From Methylacidimicrobium sp. AP8 (lineage in GTDB: Bacteria > Verrucomicrobiota > Verrucomicrobiia > Methylacidiphilales > Methylacidiphilaceae): 64,000 nt of DNA. Shown piece after piece: positions 18,736 to 28,561 of the stretch (the stretch's first letter is position 1; each line of letters opens with the position of its first letter). The position numbers were made by a program, and so were the translations under genes. The notes below the pieces were generated by a model. That model did not search any database and was not told the DNA's origin. It worked only from the letters and a program-made list of their open reading frames with translations. Location: contig NZ_LR797830.1 in NCBI RefSeq assembly GCF_903064525.1, forward strand, positions 1,054,001 to 1,118,000. Reading direction: 5' to 3'.

Positions 18736-20946
18736 TCATCTTGTATGCACTAAGACAAGTTGGACGGCACCGCTGCTTTTGAGAATTTCGATCGAGGCAT
18801 CGCCCCGATGACGGCGGATCTTAACATCGAGGCTTGCGTCCAGCAGCCGCAATCTCCGGAGGACGACTTCGTCCAGAAAAGCGGGCAGATGCGGATTTCT
18901 CATTCGGATCTCCCCCGCCTGCGTGTCGAACTCCAACCCGAGAGACGCGGAAAGGAGCGCGAAAGGAGTTGCGCTCGCCCAAGCCTGCGGTGAACAAGCA
19001 ACCGGATAGAGGGTGGGTCCTTGACCGCGGACGCGCTGAAAGCCGCAAAAAAGCTCGGGAAGGCGTCGGAATTCCATGTAGCTTGCCGCTTCGAACAGGG
19101 CGGTGAATACCCGTTCCACCGCATCTTTCCGATCGTAGCGGGCCAGGCCGAGAGCGATAAGGCTATTGTCATGCGGCCAAACCGAACCGTTGTGATAGGA
19201 CATCGGATTGTACCGCAGCTGTCCTGACGCCACGGTGCGAATCCCCCATCCCGAGAAGAACCGGTGCTCCAAAAGCCCGCTCGCCACTTGTGCCGCGCGC
19301 TCGGCCGAGGCGATTCCGCTGAACAAGACCTGCCCGGCGTTAGACGTGCAGACCTGACACGGTTTCTTTTCTCCGTCAAGGGCGAGCGCGTAAGTTTTCA
19401 GCTCGGGACACCAGTAAGCGGTCTCGAATCGCGCGGCCAAGTCCTGCGCTTCCGCCTCCAGCTTGGCCGCGTAGCTCTCCCAACCCATTCGACGCGCGTA
19501 GCGCGCGATCACGCGCTTGGCGGCGAAGACATAGCCTTGAACTTCGCAGAGAGCGATCGGCCCTTGAGCCAAGCTCCCGTCGGCATGAAAGACGGCGTCG
19601 CGCGAATCCTTCCAACCCTGGTTCTGCAGTCCTTGCCGCCCGCCGCGCTCATACTCGACGAAGCCGTCTTGATCGCAATCGCCGAAGTGGTCGATCCAAT
19701 GCAGCGCGGACACGATGGACGGCCAGAGTGCCGCCATCGTTTCGCTATCGCCCGTACGCTCGAAATAGAGGCCGGCGAGGAGGACGAAGAGCGGAGTGGA
19801 ATCGACGCTGCCATAGTACAGCCCGAACGGGATCTCGTGGAGGGCGGCCATTTCGCCGCTGCGCATTTCATGAAGAATCTTGCCGGGTTGTGCATCGGCC
19901 GCCGGGTCGACCTCCTTGGCCTGATAAGCGGCAAGGCGTTTGAGCACGCCGCGCGCGATGTCCGGGTCGACCCAGAGCATTTGCAGCGCGGTGATGAGGC
20001 CGTCGCGACCGAACGTGGTCGAATACCAGGGTATTCCCGCATAAGGGTATCGTCCTTCGGGCGTGTCGGTCATCAACATGTGCAAGTCGGCCATGGAACG
20101 GCACAAGACCTCGTTGAAGATGTCGTTGGAGGTCTCCACGGTGGTCCCGCCACGGGTTATGGCTCTGAGCTCGCGACGCGCAGCCCGAACACCACGGAAG
20201 AACGGCAAGGGGGAATGGCCGCCGGGCGGGTTGCAATCGACCGTCAGGAAGACGGAGTCGGTGTGTCCGGGCGGCAGATCGAGACAAAAGGACGCCTTCG
20301 TCAGCTCGAGGGTAGACGGGATGGGCTCGAAGGTCAGCGTCGTATGGCGCCGCTTGCCGTCCAGCCCCTGGTAGGTGAGAATCACCCGGTCGGTCCCGAT
20401 TGCGTGGCGAACAACGACCCCGCGCTTCTGCCGGTGGAGTCCGCGCACCTCGAATATGTCGGCGAAATCGCTGTCGAATGCGAATGCAAGGCGAACCCCG
20501 ACCTTTCGCTCGCCGTAATTGCGCAACCCGATTCTCTGATAGACAACGCCACGCCATATAAATGTCGTGCGGATGATATGGATGGTGTCCTTCGGGAGGA
20601 CCAGACGCCTGTCCAGGTAAAGGTCGGGATTGGCGAGATCGACGGTTAGGATGGCGTTGTCATCGCGTAGATTCGAGCCGAGCAAGAGCGGTTGCAGGTC
20701 ATTGAGAGATAGCTCCAAGCGGGAAAGGTGGCGTGTATCCTCGTGAAACAGCCCGTCCGGCCCGTCCGCCGAAACGCCGACGTCGCCGTGGCTGTCGAGG
20801 ACGATGAAGCTGTCGCCGTATTTCAACGTCCGGCGAGGCCGCGCCACAGGCCCGGTCGCAGGAATGTAAAACGGAACTTCTTCCGCGGCGTCCAAGCCTG
20901 CGGAAACTTCTTCCAAGAGCTTTTTGGCAGACGAGTCGGAAAGCAT
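18736..20946 (-). CDS. Amylo-alpha-1,6-glucosidase / glycogen-debranching-type enzyme
   Basis: This 736-residue cytosolic protein has an N-terminal beta-sandwich domain (residues about 40-250; YGDSFIVLDSHGDV, GLFHEDTRHLSRLEL). An (alpha/alpha)6 glucosidase domain follows, with PYAGIPWYSTTFGRDGLIT, NQGWKDSRDAVFHADG and YHNGSVWPHDNSLIALGLAR. The catalytic acids of related GH133/GH63-like enzymes lie in these last motifs. It probably hydrolyses alpha-1,6 branches or small alpha-glucans. The downstream neighbour is a GT4 glycosyltransferase on the same strand (125 bases apart), consistent with alpha-glucan or trehalose-type metabolism, though this is inference. Confidence 0.83.
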   Translation of the reverse strand: MLSDSSAKKLLEEVSAGLDAAEEVPFYIPATGPVARPRRTLKYGDSFIVLDSHGDVGVSADGPDGLFHEDTRHLSRLELSLNDLQPLLLGSNLRDDNAILTVDLANPDLYLDRRLVLPKDTIHIIRTTFIWRGVVYQRIGLRNYGERKVGVRLAFAFDSDFADIFEVRGLHRQKRGVVVRHAIGTDRVILTYQGLDGKRRHTTLTFEPIPSTLELTKASFCLDLPPGHTDSVFLTVDCNPPGGHSPLPFFRGVRAARRELRAITRGGTTVETSNDIFNEVLCRSMADLHMLMTDTPEGRYPYAGIPWYSTTFGRDGLITALQMLWVDPDIARGVLKRLAAYQAKEVDPAADAQPGKILHEMRSGEMAALHEIPFGLYYGSVDSTPLFVLLAGLYFERTGDSETMAALWPSIVSALHWIDHFGDCDQDGFVEYERGGRQGLQNQGWKDSRDAVFHADGSLAQGPIALCEVQGYVFAAKRVIARYARRMGWESYAAKLEAEAQDLAARFETAYWCPELKTYALALDGEKKPCQVCTSNAGQVLFSGIASAERAAQVASGLLEHRFFSGWGIRTVASGQLRYNPMSYHNGSVWPHDNSLIALGLARYDRKDAVERVFTALFEAASYMEFRRLPELFCGFQRVRGQGPTLYPVACSPQAWASATPFALLSASLGLEFDTQAGEIRMRNPHLPAFLDEVVLRRLRLLDASLDVKIRRHRGDASIEILKSSGAVQLVLVHTR

Positions 20947-21071
20947 ACCGTTATCCCGTTGTGGGCTAAAACTCCTCTCCGTCCATTCGGCGACTGGTCG
21001 GCGGAATGGAAACGCCCGCGGCGCCGATCGCCGCAGCGGAACGTTTCCGCATGCCGATAGCGCTCACCGCT

Positions 21072-22289
21072 TCAGGAGTCGTAAGCCGGGTCTTCCAGGA
21101 GGGGCTCGCCAGCCCCATCCGATATCCCCTGCGAATCGGGTCCGCGGCGACGGAAGCCCGCTCCCCCTTCCGGCATTCCGTGGACGCCGCCCCTACCGAT
21201 ACCCAGGGGAGTTTTTCGGTTTCCCTCCACTGCCGCCTCGATAAGCATAACGGCCGAACGCGACGCGATAAGCTGGCGGTACAGCTCGAGGTAATCCCTC
21301 GCCATCCGCTCCACCGTAAAGCGGCGCTCAAATGCCGCCCGAACGCGGCGGCGGTCCAGGTCGGGAAGGCGGCGAACGGCGGCGACGGCCTGCCCGACAT
21401 CCTCCACGATGAATCCGGAGACGCCATCTTCGACTACTTCGGGAACCGAACCGCGGCGAAACGCAATCACGGGTGTGCCGCAGGCCATCGCTTCGATCAT
21501 GACCAGCCCGAACGGCTCCGGCCAGTCGATCGGAAAGAGCAGCGCGGCGGCGCCGCCCAGCAGCTGCGCTTTTTCCCGCTCATTGACCTCGCCGATGAAC
21601 TCTACGTTAGGATGCGTCTTGACCATGGGCCGGATTTTCTCCTCCCAATAGGCTTGATCGACCCGGTCGACTTTGGCTGCTATCTTGAGCGGCATACCCG
21701 CCTTGGCCGCAATCTTGATAGCGAGGTCGGGCCTCTTTTCCGGGGCGATGCGGCCGAGGAAAGCCAGATAGCCGCCATGGGCTTGCGCTTGAAACGGCAA
21801 AAGGTCGCGGGGCAGCCCATGATGGACCGTGCCGACCCAGTGGGCGTGGTGTAGGTAGCTGCGCTGATCTTTCGATATGGAGACCAGCGGCATGTCGCGG
21901 AACAGCCGGTAAAACTCGTTTATCTCCGGCTGGTCAAGCCGGCCATGATGCGTCGTCAGCGATGGACAGGGCAAATGGGGAAGCAACGGGGCGTGAAGGA
22001 AATCGATGTGGAAGTGGAGGATATCGAAGCGGCCGGCTCTCCGCCGAACCTCCTCCAGCATCATGGCATAATAGGGTATCGGGTCCCGAATGGTCGGGTG
22101 GAGCCGTAGCGCCCGATCGGAACAGGGCACAAGCTTTGCCGACGTCGTCGAGTCGCCGCTGGCGAAAAGCGTCACCTCGTGGCCCTGCCGGACAAGCTCT
22201 TCGGTCAAGTAGGAAACGATTCGTTCGGTCCCCCCGTAGCACTTGGGGGGCACGCTCTCGCATAAAGGGGCGACTTGGCCAATCTTCAT
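21072..22289 (-). CDS. GT4-family glycosyltransferase
   Basis: This 405-residue GT-B enzyme begins MKIGQVAPLCESVPPKCYGG with the donor-side glycine loop, followed by TERIVSYLTEELVRQGHEV. The C-terminal retaining-transferase motif is PIDWPEPFGLVMIEAMACG (EX7E), and YLAFLGRIAPEKRPDLAI marks the start of the nucleotide domain. Last, a 50-residue Gly/Arg-rich tail (from about residue 355) has no family counterpart. The acceptor is unknown. It is upstream of the debranching-type enzyme on the same strand. The 251 bases between its start and the tRNA-Ser gene hold no gene that I can support. Confidence 0.83.
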   Translation of the reverse strand: MKIGQVAPLCESVPPKCYGGTERIVSYLTEELVRQGHEVTLFASGDSTTSAKLVPCSDRALRLHPTIRDPIPYYAMMLEEVRRRAGRFDILHFHIDFLHAPLLPHLPCPSLTTHHGRLDQPEINEFYRLFRDMPLVSISKDQRSYLHHAHWVGTVHHGLPRDLLPFQAQAHGGYLAFLGRIAPEKRPDLAIKIAAKAGMPLKIAAKVDRVDQAYWEEKIRPMVKTHPNVEFIGEVNEREKAQLLGGAAALLFPIDWPEPFGLVMIEAMACGTPVIAFRRGSVPEVVEDGVSGFIVEDVGQAVAAVRRLPDLDRRRVRAAFERRFTVERMARDYLELYRQLIASRSAVMLIEAAVEGNRKTPLGIGRGGVHGMPEGGAGFRRRGPDSQGISDGAGEPLLEDPAYDS

Positions 22290-22540
22290 TGAACCTCCTC
22301 GCTCTTTATCTACTTACTAAACTTGCCGCGGAAATTATGCCTTATGAGGCACGCTTCGCAAGTCCGGCGTGAAGCCGGCGCCAAGCGTCCCCAGGATCGG
22401 CTGCCGGGCGGCGCCTGTTTTAGCGTTGCTGATCGGACAGGATCCTCGGGTGGCGCTTATCCTGGAACATCGCCGAGCGGCTCCAAGCGCTTTGGCGAGA
22501 ATACCGGTGCAAGCGAGGGCGTAGCGGCGAACGAACCTGC

Positions 22541-22627
22541 GGACAGGGAGGGATTCGAACCCTCGGGCCGCTTTTGGCGACCACACGCTCTCCAGGCGTG
22601 CCCAATCAACCGCTCTGGCACCTGTCC
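22541..22627 (-). tRNA. tRNA-Ser (anticodon GGA)
   Basis: The 87-base minus-strand transcript folds as a class II tRNA. The acceptor stem is GGACAGG/CCTGTCC. The anticodon stem-loop is CACGC-CTGGAGA-GCGTG, giving anticodon GGA. A long variable arm follows, then the T-arm GAGGG-TTCGAAT-CCCTC. The 3' CCA is not encoded. It reads the serine codons UCC and UCU. Confidence 0.95.
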
Positions 22628-22697
22628 TCGGGAATAAGACGAGAGAACGGCAACCGCGGGCCGATCGCAAGTAGATTCTCGGATCGGCGGGGGGCGG

Positions 22698-23054
22698 TCA
22701 AAACATTCCGGCGCTGCCCATCGAGGAACCGCCGTAAGCCCCCATTCCGGCTTGCTCCGGTCCCCGTTGCAGGTCGGACATGCGCACGAACCCGCGGATT
22801 CCCCGCGTTGTCTCCACACGGGCATACGCCCCTGTCGATTGGACGATCCTCACCCGGGTCCCCTTCTCGAGGTAGGTGTCCGGCACTTCCTGACCCGGCC
22901 CCTGGTAATAAAGAGGGGTGTCGTTCTTGGTGACCAGGTCGTAGCCTCCCGAGAGCGATGCGCATCCGGGAAAGCTCAGCGCAAAGGCAAGGATGAAAAC
23001 CAGGGGACTGAGGAAGGGGAGACGCGGCGGCGAGCAAGCTGGGGATGCGTTCAC
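22698..23054 (-). CDS. SH3-domain lipoprotein
   Basis: This 118-residue protein starts at a GTG whose codon overlaps the leuC stop (GTGA). A hydrophobic leader ends in a lipobox ALSFPGCAS, so it is probably an acylated lipoprotein. The mature part carries one bacterial SH3 unit (YQGPGQEVPDTYLEKGTRV, then TRGIRGFVRMSDL), followed by a short Gly/Ser/Met-rich tail. SH3b lipoproteins often bind cell wall. No specific role is visible. Confidence 0.72.
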   Translation of the reverse strand: MNASPACSPPRLPFLSPLVFILAFALSFPGCASLSGGYDLVTKNDTPLYYQGPGQEVPDTYLEKGTRVRIVQSTGAYARVETTRGIRGFVRMSDLQRGPEQAGMGAYGGSSMGSAGMF

Positions 23055-24424
23055 GAAGACAGATATTCCCGCGGATCGGTGATGCGTCCGGTCAGCGCGG
23101 AGGCGGCGACGGTATATGGAGAAGCCAGATAGACCTTCGATTCCTTGTGGCCCATCCGCCCGGGAAAGTTCCGGTTGGTCGCCGAAATGCAGACCAACGG
23201 CCGGTCGAGCCGCCCGAAGGTGTCCATAGGGCCTCCCAGGCAGGCGGCGCAAGAGGGGTTTTCCGTGAGCTGCACGCCCGCAGAACGTAAGATCTCCCAG
23301 ACGCTCTTTCCGTCGATCCGCCTCCGGTGAAGCTCCGCGACAACCTTCGGCGTCGCGGGCACGGCGAAGGTTTCTACGGCGACGGTCCTTCCGTTGAGGA
23401 TTTGCGCGAAGGCGAGGAAGTCGGAAAGCTTTCCGCCGGTGCAGGAACCCAGGTAGGCGCGATCGATCCGCACCGAAGAAAGACGTTCCGCCAGCTCTCG
23501 GTTGCCGGGGTTGGGCGGCTGGGCCACGGTCGGCCGCAGCGTGGAAAGATCGATGGTGTACTCGGCTTGAAAGCGAGCCTTCGGATCAAGCTCCACGGGC
23601 TCGAAGTCCACACGGGTTCCGTTGCGCGTGCAGCTTTCCCGCACGAAGTCGGTGGTTGTTTGGTCGGCGGGGAAGACCCCGTTTTTGCCGCCCGCTTCGA
23701 TCGCCATGTTCGCGATTGTCATCCGGTCCTCCATGGAGAGGCCGGCAACGCCGGGGCCGTCGAACTGCATAGCGCAGTAGGTCGCCCCGTCGAATCCAAT
23801 GCGACCGATGATCTCCAGGATCACATCCTTTGCCATGACTCCCTTGGGAAGCTCCCCTTCCAAGCGGAAGTGCAGGGTGGGCGGCACCTTGAGGAGCAAC
23901 TTTCCCGTGCCCAGTACAAATCCTGCTTCGGTGTTGCCGATACCGGTGGAGAATAGGTTGAAGGCTCCGGCGGTGCAGGTGTGGCTGTCGGTGCCCAGAA
24001 AGATCTCTCCGGGCCGGGCATGGCCCAGCTCGGGCGCGGCGGCATGGCAGATGCCCGCGTAACGGCTGCCGTATTGACGGGCCAGGGGCCCCAGGGAGGG
24101 GTCGAACTGCCAGCGGCCCCTTTCGTCGTCGATCACGTCGTAGAAGTAGGGCAGCCCCTGCTCGCGGGCGAATTCGCGGAGCAAATCGACGTTCCGGTTC
24201 GACTGGGAATCGGAGGTGAAGATGTAATGATCGGGAATAATCACAATTTTGCGCGGATCCCAGACTCGAGCCGATTTGCCGAATTCCCGCTGAAAGACGC
24301 CAATGGTCCCGGGGCCGCAGATGTCGTGGGTCAAAAGGACATCCACGTTTACCCAAATATTATCGCCGGGGGAGACGGTTTTTTTTCCGCTCGCCCGCGC
24401 AAGAAGATGTTCGGTGAGAGTCAT
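23051..24424 (-). CDS. leuC: 3-isopropylmalate dehydratase large subunit family
   Basis: This 457-residue aconitase-superfamily subunit carries the [4Fe-4S] ligands in YLGSCTGGKL and NPSCAACLGGP. Other landmarks are FLGTDSHTCTAGAFN and VIIPDHYIFT. It could act on isopropylmalate (leucine), (R)-2-methylmalate, or homoaconitate. No leuD small subunit, leuA or leuB is in the window, so the pathway is inferred from family only. The gene follows thrC by 67 bases and is coupled to the lipoprotein gene downstream. Confidence 0.87.
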   Translation of the reverse strand: MTLTEHLLARASGKKTVSPGDNIWVNVDVLLTHDICGPGTIGVFQREFGKSARVWDPRKIVIIPDHYIFTSDSQSNRNVDLLREFAREQGLPYFYDVIDDERGRWQFDPSLGPLARQYGSRYAGICHAAAPELGHARPGEIFLGTDSHTCTAGAFNLFSTGIGNTEAGFVLGTGKLLLKVPPTLHFRLEGELPKGVMAKDVILEIIGRIGFDGATYCAMQFDGPGVAGLSMEDRMTIANMAIEAGGKNGVFPADQTTTDFVRESCTRNGTRVDFEPVELDPKARFQAEYTIDLSTLRPTVAQPPNPGNRELAERLSSVRIDRAYLGSCTGGKLSDFLAFAQILNGRTVAVETFAVPATPKVVAELHRRRIDGKSVWEILRSAGVQLTENPSCAACLGGPMDTFGRLDRPLVCISATNRNFPGRMGHKESKVYLASPYTVAASALTGRITDPREYLSS

Positions 24425-24491
24425 GGTCGAGTCGGATACTCTACCCGCGTGTCCCGCCCCTTGTCAAAGCGGTGGAGCAATCGCGGACTCC

Positions 24492-25556
24492 TCACGCTTC
24501 GATCACGGCTAAAAGTTCGGTGAGCGTGGGCCCGATCGAGATCGGTTCGGGGGGCGCGATGCAGGTGGCCATGTCCGGGTCCTTGAGTCCGTGTCCGGTC
24601 AAGGTGATCACGATGCGGCTCCCGGGAGGAATGCGCCCACGGGCGACCTCCTTGCGAAGTCCGGCCACTCCGGCTGCGGAAGCCGGCTCGACGAAGAGGC
24701 CCTCCGCCCTAGCCAGGAACCGGTAGGCATCGAGGATCTCGTCGTCGGTGACCGAGCCGAACCATCCCCCGGATTCTTCTGCGGCGGCCAGCGCTCCTTT
24801 CCAACTCGCAGGGTTGCCGATGCGGATCGCCGAAGCGACGGTCTGCGGGTCGGAGACGGGCCGTCCCTCGACGATCGGAGCCGCTCCCCCCGCTTGAAAG
24901 CCGACCATCCGCGGCCGGCACGCGATCTTTCCGGCCTCCGCGTACTCCCGGTAGCCTTTCCAATAGGCGGTGATATTGCCCGCGTTGCCCACGGGCAGGA
25001 AGTGGAAATCGGGACCGTCGCCCAGGGTGTCGGCGATTTCGAAGGCGGCTGTCTTTTGTCCTTCGATCCGGTAGGGGTTGACCGAGTTGACAAGCTCGAT
25101 CTCCGGCCGCTGCGCCGCCAGCTCCTGCGCCAACCGCATTGCGTTGTCGAAGGGACCGGAAACCGACACGATGCGGGCACCGTGCATGGCGGCCTGGGCG
25201 AGCTTGCCCCGGGCGATGCTCCCTCCGGGCAGAAGGACGATGCAGCGAAGGCGGGCGCGGGCCGCATAGGCGGCCGCCGAAGCAGCCGTGTTGCCGGTGC
25301 TCGCGCACACGCAAACGGAGGCCTTTCGCGCCAGGGCCCGGGCGAACGCGACAACCATGCCGCGATCCTTGAAGGAGCCGGTGGGGTTGAGGCCTTCGTA
25401 CTTAAAGAAGATCTGGAGGTTCCCCGCCAGGCTCTCATGGAGCGCCGCCGAGCGGAGGAGCGGGGTGTTGCCCTCCAGGAGGGTCAGATCCGGAGCATCG
25501 TCCGGCAGCGCCAGCCGACTTCGATACGCCGCGATTACGCCCGCCCACGGCTTCAT
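24492..25556 (-). CDS. thrC: Threonine synthase
   Basis: ThrC converts O-phosphohomoserine to threonine using pyridoxal phosphate. The 354-residue protein has the PLP lysine in [11 protein letters not shown], the phosphate loop PVGNAGNI and the entry motif [11 protein letters not shown]. The start is the ATG at 25556, overlapping the hom stop by ATGA. A much longer in-frame upstream reading exists, but it is the antisense-like frame of hom and has no family homology. Hom and ThrC together form the threonine branch from aspartate semialdehyde. Confidence 0.95.
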   Translation of the reverse strand: MKPWAGVIAAYRSRLALPDDAPDLTLLEGNTPLLRSAALHESLAGNLQIFFKYEGLNPTGSFKDRGMVVAFARALARKASVCVCASTGNTAASAAAYAARARLRCIVLLPGGSIARGKLAQAAMHGARIVSVSGPFDNAMRLAQELAAQRPEIELVNSVNPYRIEGQKTAAFEIADTLGDGPDFHFLPVGNAGNITAYWKGYREYAEAGKIACRPRMVGFQAGGAAPIVEGRPVSDPQTVASAIRIGNPASWKGALAAAEESGGWFGSVTDDEILDAYRFLARAEGLFVEPASAAGVAGLRKEVARGRIPPGSRIVITLTGHGLKDPDMATCIAPPEPISIGPTLTELLAVIEA

Positions 25557-26866
25557 CCGGCGGCTTCCTCCTCTCCGAGGTCTTCGACGCGCAGGAGAAT
25601 CGCTGGCTGCTTCACCGCGGGTAGGGTCTCGATGATCCGGCAGGCCCTCTGCACGTCGGCTTCCCGGGAGCGATGAAGCAGGACGATGAGCGGGACGGTT
25701 TCGCCCCGATGTCCCTCCGGCTGGATCACCGAGGAGATGCTGATCTTCTCCGCGGCGAAGACCCGCGCAATCTCCGCCAGCACCCCTGGCCGGTCTTCCA
25801 CGAGAAAGCGGACGTAGTACCGGGTGAGGATCTGCTCCATCGGTCGAAGCGAAAGAGCGGCTTGCGGCTCCGAGGAATAGCCCGCGCGGGCGATGGCTTC
25901 CCCGGATGCCAAGGAGGCCAGATCGCTGATCACCGAGCTCGAGGTAGGATCCCCGCCGGCCCCCCGGCCGTAGAAGAGGGTTTCGCCGACGATGTCTCCC
26001 CGAACGGCCACGGCGTTGAAGACCCCGTTTACCGAGCTTAGGAGGTGACCCTTGCGGAGGAGGGTCGGGTGCACGCGCACCTCGATCTCCCGGCTCGCCG
26101 CGTGGCTCCGGAGAATCGCGAGGAGCTTCAAGCTGTAGCCGAGCTCCTGGGCGTAGTGGAGATCGAGGGGATCGACCCGCTCGATTCCTTCGGTATGCAC
26201 CTCGCTGAGCGGCGGCCAAAAGCCGTAAGCGAGGGCGCAGAGAATGACCGCTTTGTGCGCGGTGTCATGACCCGCCACGTCGAGGGTCTCGTCGGCCTCC
26301 GCATAGCCGAGCTCCTTAGCTTCCCGCAGCGCTTCACGATACGGAAGGCCGCGGGAGGCCATGGCGGAAAGGAGGTAGTTGCAGGTGCCGTTGATGATGC
26401 CGTGGATGGAGAGGATCTCGTCGGCGATCAATCCCCTTCGCAGCGCGAGGAGTAGAGGGATACCCCCGGCCACGCTCGCCTCGAAGAGCAGCCGCTTGCC
26501 CCTCTGCGCGGCGAAGGCGGCCAGCTCGCTTCCCCGTTCGGCCAGCAGCGCCTTGTTTGCGGTGACGACGTCCTTTCCATGAGAGAGGCTCTCCCGGATG
26601 AGATCGGCGGCGACCCCGGTTCCTCCGATGAGCTCGATGACGACGTCGAGGGAGGGATCCCGAACCACATCCCGCCAATCGGTGGTCCAGCAGGATTCGG
26701 GAACGCCGGCGGCGAGCACCCGTCCCCGGTCTTTTTCGGCGACCTTTTCGATGCGGAGGGCCTTGCCGCAGCGGCGCAACAGGAGCTTCTCTTGCACACG
26801 AAGATTTTTCCAGACACTAGCGCCGACCGTTCCGAGTCCTACCAGTCCGATCCGCAGCGCCTTCAT
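25553..26866 (-). CDS. hom: Homoserine dehydrogenase
   Basis: Hom reduces aspartate semialdehyde to homoserine. The 437-residue protein has the NAD(P) loop [14 protein letters not shown], the family segment [14 protein letters not shown], and the catalytic stretch [21 protein letters not shown] with its Lys/Asp. A C-terminal ACT domain ([21 protein letters not shown]) predicts threonine feedback. It overlaps both lpxD (start side) and thrC (stop side) by ATGA. Confidence 0.96.
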   Translation of the reverse strand: MKALRIGLVGLGTVGASVWKNLRVQEKLLLRRCGKALRIEKVAEKDRGRVLAAGVPESCWTTDWRDVVRDPSLDVVIELIGGTGVAADLIRESLSHGKDVVTANKALLAERGSELAAFAAQRGKRLLFEASVAGGIPLLLALRRGLIADEILSIHGIINGTCNYLLSAMASRGLPYREALREAKELGYAEADETLDVAGHDTAHKAVILCALAYGFWPPLSEVHTEGIERVDPLDLHYAQELGYSLKLLAILRSHAASREIEVRVHPTLLRKGHLLSSVNGVFNAVAVRGDIVGETLFYGRGAGGDPTSSSVISDLASLASGEAIARAGYSSEPQAALSLRPMEQILTRYYVRFLVEDRPGVLAEIARVFAAEKISISSVIQPEGHRGETVPLIVLLHRSREADVQRACRIIETLPAVKQPAILLRVEDLGEEEAAG

Positions 26867-27924
26867 GGTTGGTTCGAGGGCGTGTCGGATTCGGTGCCGC
26901 CGGATCCGGACGCCACCCGTTTTTCGAGCGCGAGGAGCCGCCGCCAGATCTCGGGAAGCCGGAGGTAGAGGGCTTCCAGACGGAGGGTGTCGTTCGCCGG
27001 CCGCCCATGGCGCCCGGACAGGACGGCTCCGGGAGGCACATCCTTGGTGATGCCCGATTGGGCGGTGATGATCGCGCCGTCACCGATGCGCAGGTGGCCG
27101 GCAAGGCCCACTTGGCCCGCGAGCGTGACGCGGGACCCGAGTGTGGTGCTTCCGGAAATTCCGGTCTGCGCGACAACCAGGCAGTGAGGTCCTAGGACGA
27201 CGTTGTGCGCGATCTGCACCAGATTGTCGATCTTGCAACCTTCCTGGATCCAGGTTTTCCCGAAGCGTCCTCGATCGATCGTCGTGTTCGCCCCGATCTC
27301 GACATCGTCGTCGAGCTGGACCGTTCCGGTCTGGGGGATCTTCCAATGACGACCGCCGGAGAACTCGTAGCCGAATCCGTCGGAGCCGATCACGACGCCG
27401 GGATGGAGTATCACCCGTTTGCCGATCCGGCAGCGTTCGCGGATCACGACGTGAGGATAGAGAAAGCAGCCCTCGCCCAGAGAGGTCTCGGTACCGATGA
27501 AGCAGCCTGCGCCGATGACCGTTCCCGCCCCTACTCGGACGCCGGCCTCGATGACGGCTAGCGGGCCGACATGGACTCCTTCCTCGAGGACGACACCGGG
27601 TCCGATCACTGCTGTCGGGTGGACGCCCGGCGGATAGGTGACCGGAGGCGGGGCGAAGAGCGCGACGATCTTGGCGAAGGCTAAGGAAGGCGCGTCGACG
27701 CGCACCAAGGCGCAGGGAAAGTCTCCGGAAAGATCCCGATGAATCAGGAGCGCCGAAGCCCGGGTCCGGCGGGCGGCCTTCTCGTACCGGGGGTTGGCGT
27801 AGAAGGAGATCTCGCCCTCGACCGCAGACTCGATATCGGCTACCCCACGGATGACCGTCTTTCTTTCCCCCTGAACTTCGCCGTTAACCAGATCGGCTAA
27901 TTCTCCCAGTAGGAAAGATGCCAC
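26863..27924 (-). CDS. lpxD: UDP-3-O-acylglucosamine N-acyltransferase
   Basis: LpxD adds the N-linked acyl chain in lipid A synthesis, using acyl-ACP. The 353-residue protein has an N-terminal uridine-binding domain (IRGVADIESAVEGEISFYAN) and a left-handed beta-helix of hexapeptide repeats (residues about 105-310). The catalytic His is in DNLVQIAHNV. A C-terminal helix with Ser/Gly tail follows. The start is GTG at 27924, 12 bases after the skp stop. The bamA-skp-lpxD order is classic for diderm envelope assembly. Confidence 0.95.
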   Translation of the reverse strand: MASFLLGELADLVNGEVQGERKTVIRGVADIESAVEGEISFYANPRYEKAARRTRASALLIHRDLSGDFPCALVRVDAPSLAFAKIVALFAPPPVTYPPGVHPTAVIGPGVVLEEGVHVGPLAVIEAGVRVGAGTVIGAGCFIGTETSLGEGCFLYPHVVIRERCRIGKRVILHPGVVIGSDGFGYEFSGGRHWKIPQTGTVQLDDDVEIGANTTIDRGRFGKTWIQEGCKIDNLVQIAHNVVLGPHCLVVAQTGISGSTTLGSRVTLAGQVGLAGHLRIGDGAIITAQSGITKDVPPGAVLSGRHGRPANDTLRLEALYLRLPEIWRRLLALEKRVASGSGGTESDTPSNQP

Positions 27925-27936
27925 GCCGCGCCTCGA

Positions 27937-28542
27937 TCATGGATGGACGGATGCCGCCTTGGGAGCCGCCGCCCCCGCTCCCTTGGTCGCGTTGATCGTG
28001 CGGACGACTTCCTCGGTGATGTCGGGAAGGTCCTGGCAGTAGAGAAGAACGGGGGTCCCATTGAGGCTCCGCCCTGTCTTGTCGATCACCATCGTATACT
28101 TCTCCTTGGCGCCAATCTCCAGAACGACCTTGGTGATCTCATCGATAAGCCCCTGCCGGATGCGTTGGGAACGCTCTTCGAGCTCGCGGCCGCGGGTCGC
28201 GCGGAATTCCTGGATCGCCCGTTGCAGATTCTGCACTTCCTGAACCTTGGCCTGGAAGGCCTTCAGCCTTTCCTGGCGCGCCGCCTCGGAAAGCGTCTTA
28301 TCCTGGGCGCCGTCCTGGAGCTTCTGCGCCTCTTCCGCCAGCTTCCGATAGTCGTTGGTTCTTTCCTGATCTTCCTTCTTGAAGGTCGCCACGCGGGCTT
28401 GGAGCTCTCCTTCCGCTTCCTTCGTCTTGTAGTATTCGCTGAAGGCTTTTTGGAAGTCGAAGGTCGCGATCCGGAGCTGCTGGGCTCCCGCGAGCGATGC
28501 GGAAAGAAGCAGAGCCGATACAAAGAACAATCCTGGTTTCAT
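27937..28542 (-). CDS. skp: OmpH/Skp-family periplasmic chaperone
   Basis: Skp holds unfolded outer-membrane proteins in the periplasm. The 201-residue protein has a signal peptide (MKPGLFFVSALLLSASLAGA) and begins the mature form with QQLRIATFDFQKAFSEYYKT. A long coiled-coil arm of charged heptads follows (residues about 45-130), then a C-terminal beta segment and an Ala/Pro tail. The ATG at 28542 has AGGA eight bases upstream. It lies 19 bases downstream of bamA. Confidence 0.9.
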   Translation of the reverse strand: MKPGLFFVSALLLSASLAGAQQLRIATFDFQKAFSEYYKTKEAEGELQARVATFKKEDQERTNDYRKLAEEAQKLQDGAQDKTLSEAARQERLKAFQAKVQEVQNLQRAIQEFRATRGRELEERSQRIRQGLIDEITKVVLEIGAKEKYTMVIDKTGRSLNGTPVLLYCQDLPDITEEVVRTINATKGAGAAAPKAASVHP

Positions 28543-28561
28543 GTTGCGTCCTGCAAGGTAG

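Noticed and set aside
19264-20649. Plus-strand reading frame (461 codons)
   Set aside because: It lies wholly antisense to the debranching-type enzyme, which has clear conserved motifs.
22290-22540. Possible gene between GT4 and tRNA-Ser
   Set aside because: Short frames only; no ribosome binding site, codon signal or motif. A weak CCGGC/GCCGG hairpin is present but lacks a T-tract.
24492-26219. Longer N-terminal reading of thrC
   Set aside because: The added 220 residues run in the shifted frame over hom, are Arg/Gly/Pro-rich and non-homologous; the ATG at 25556 with ATGA overlap is preferred.
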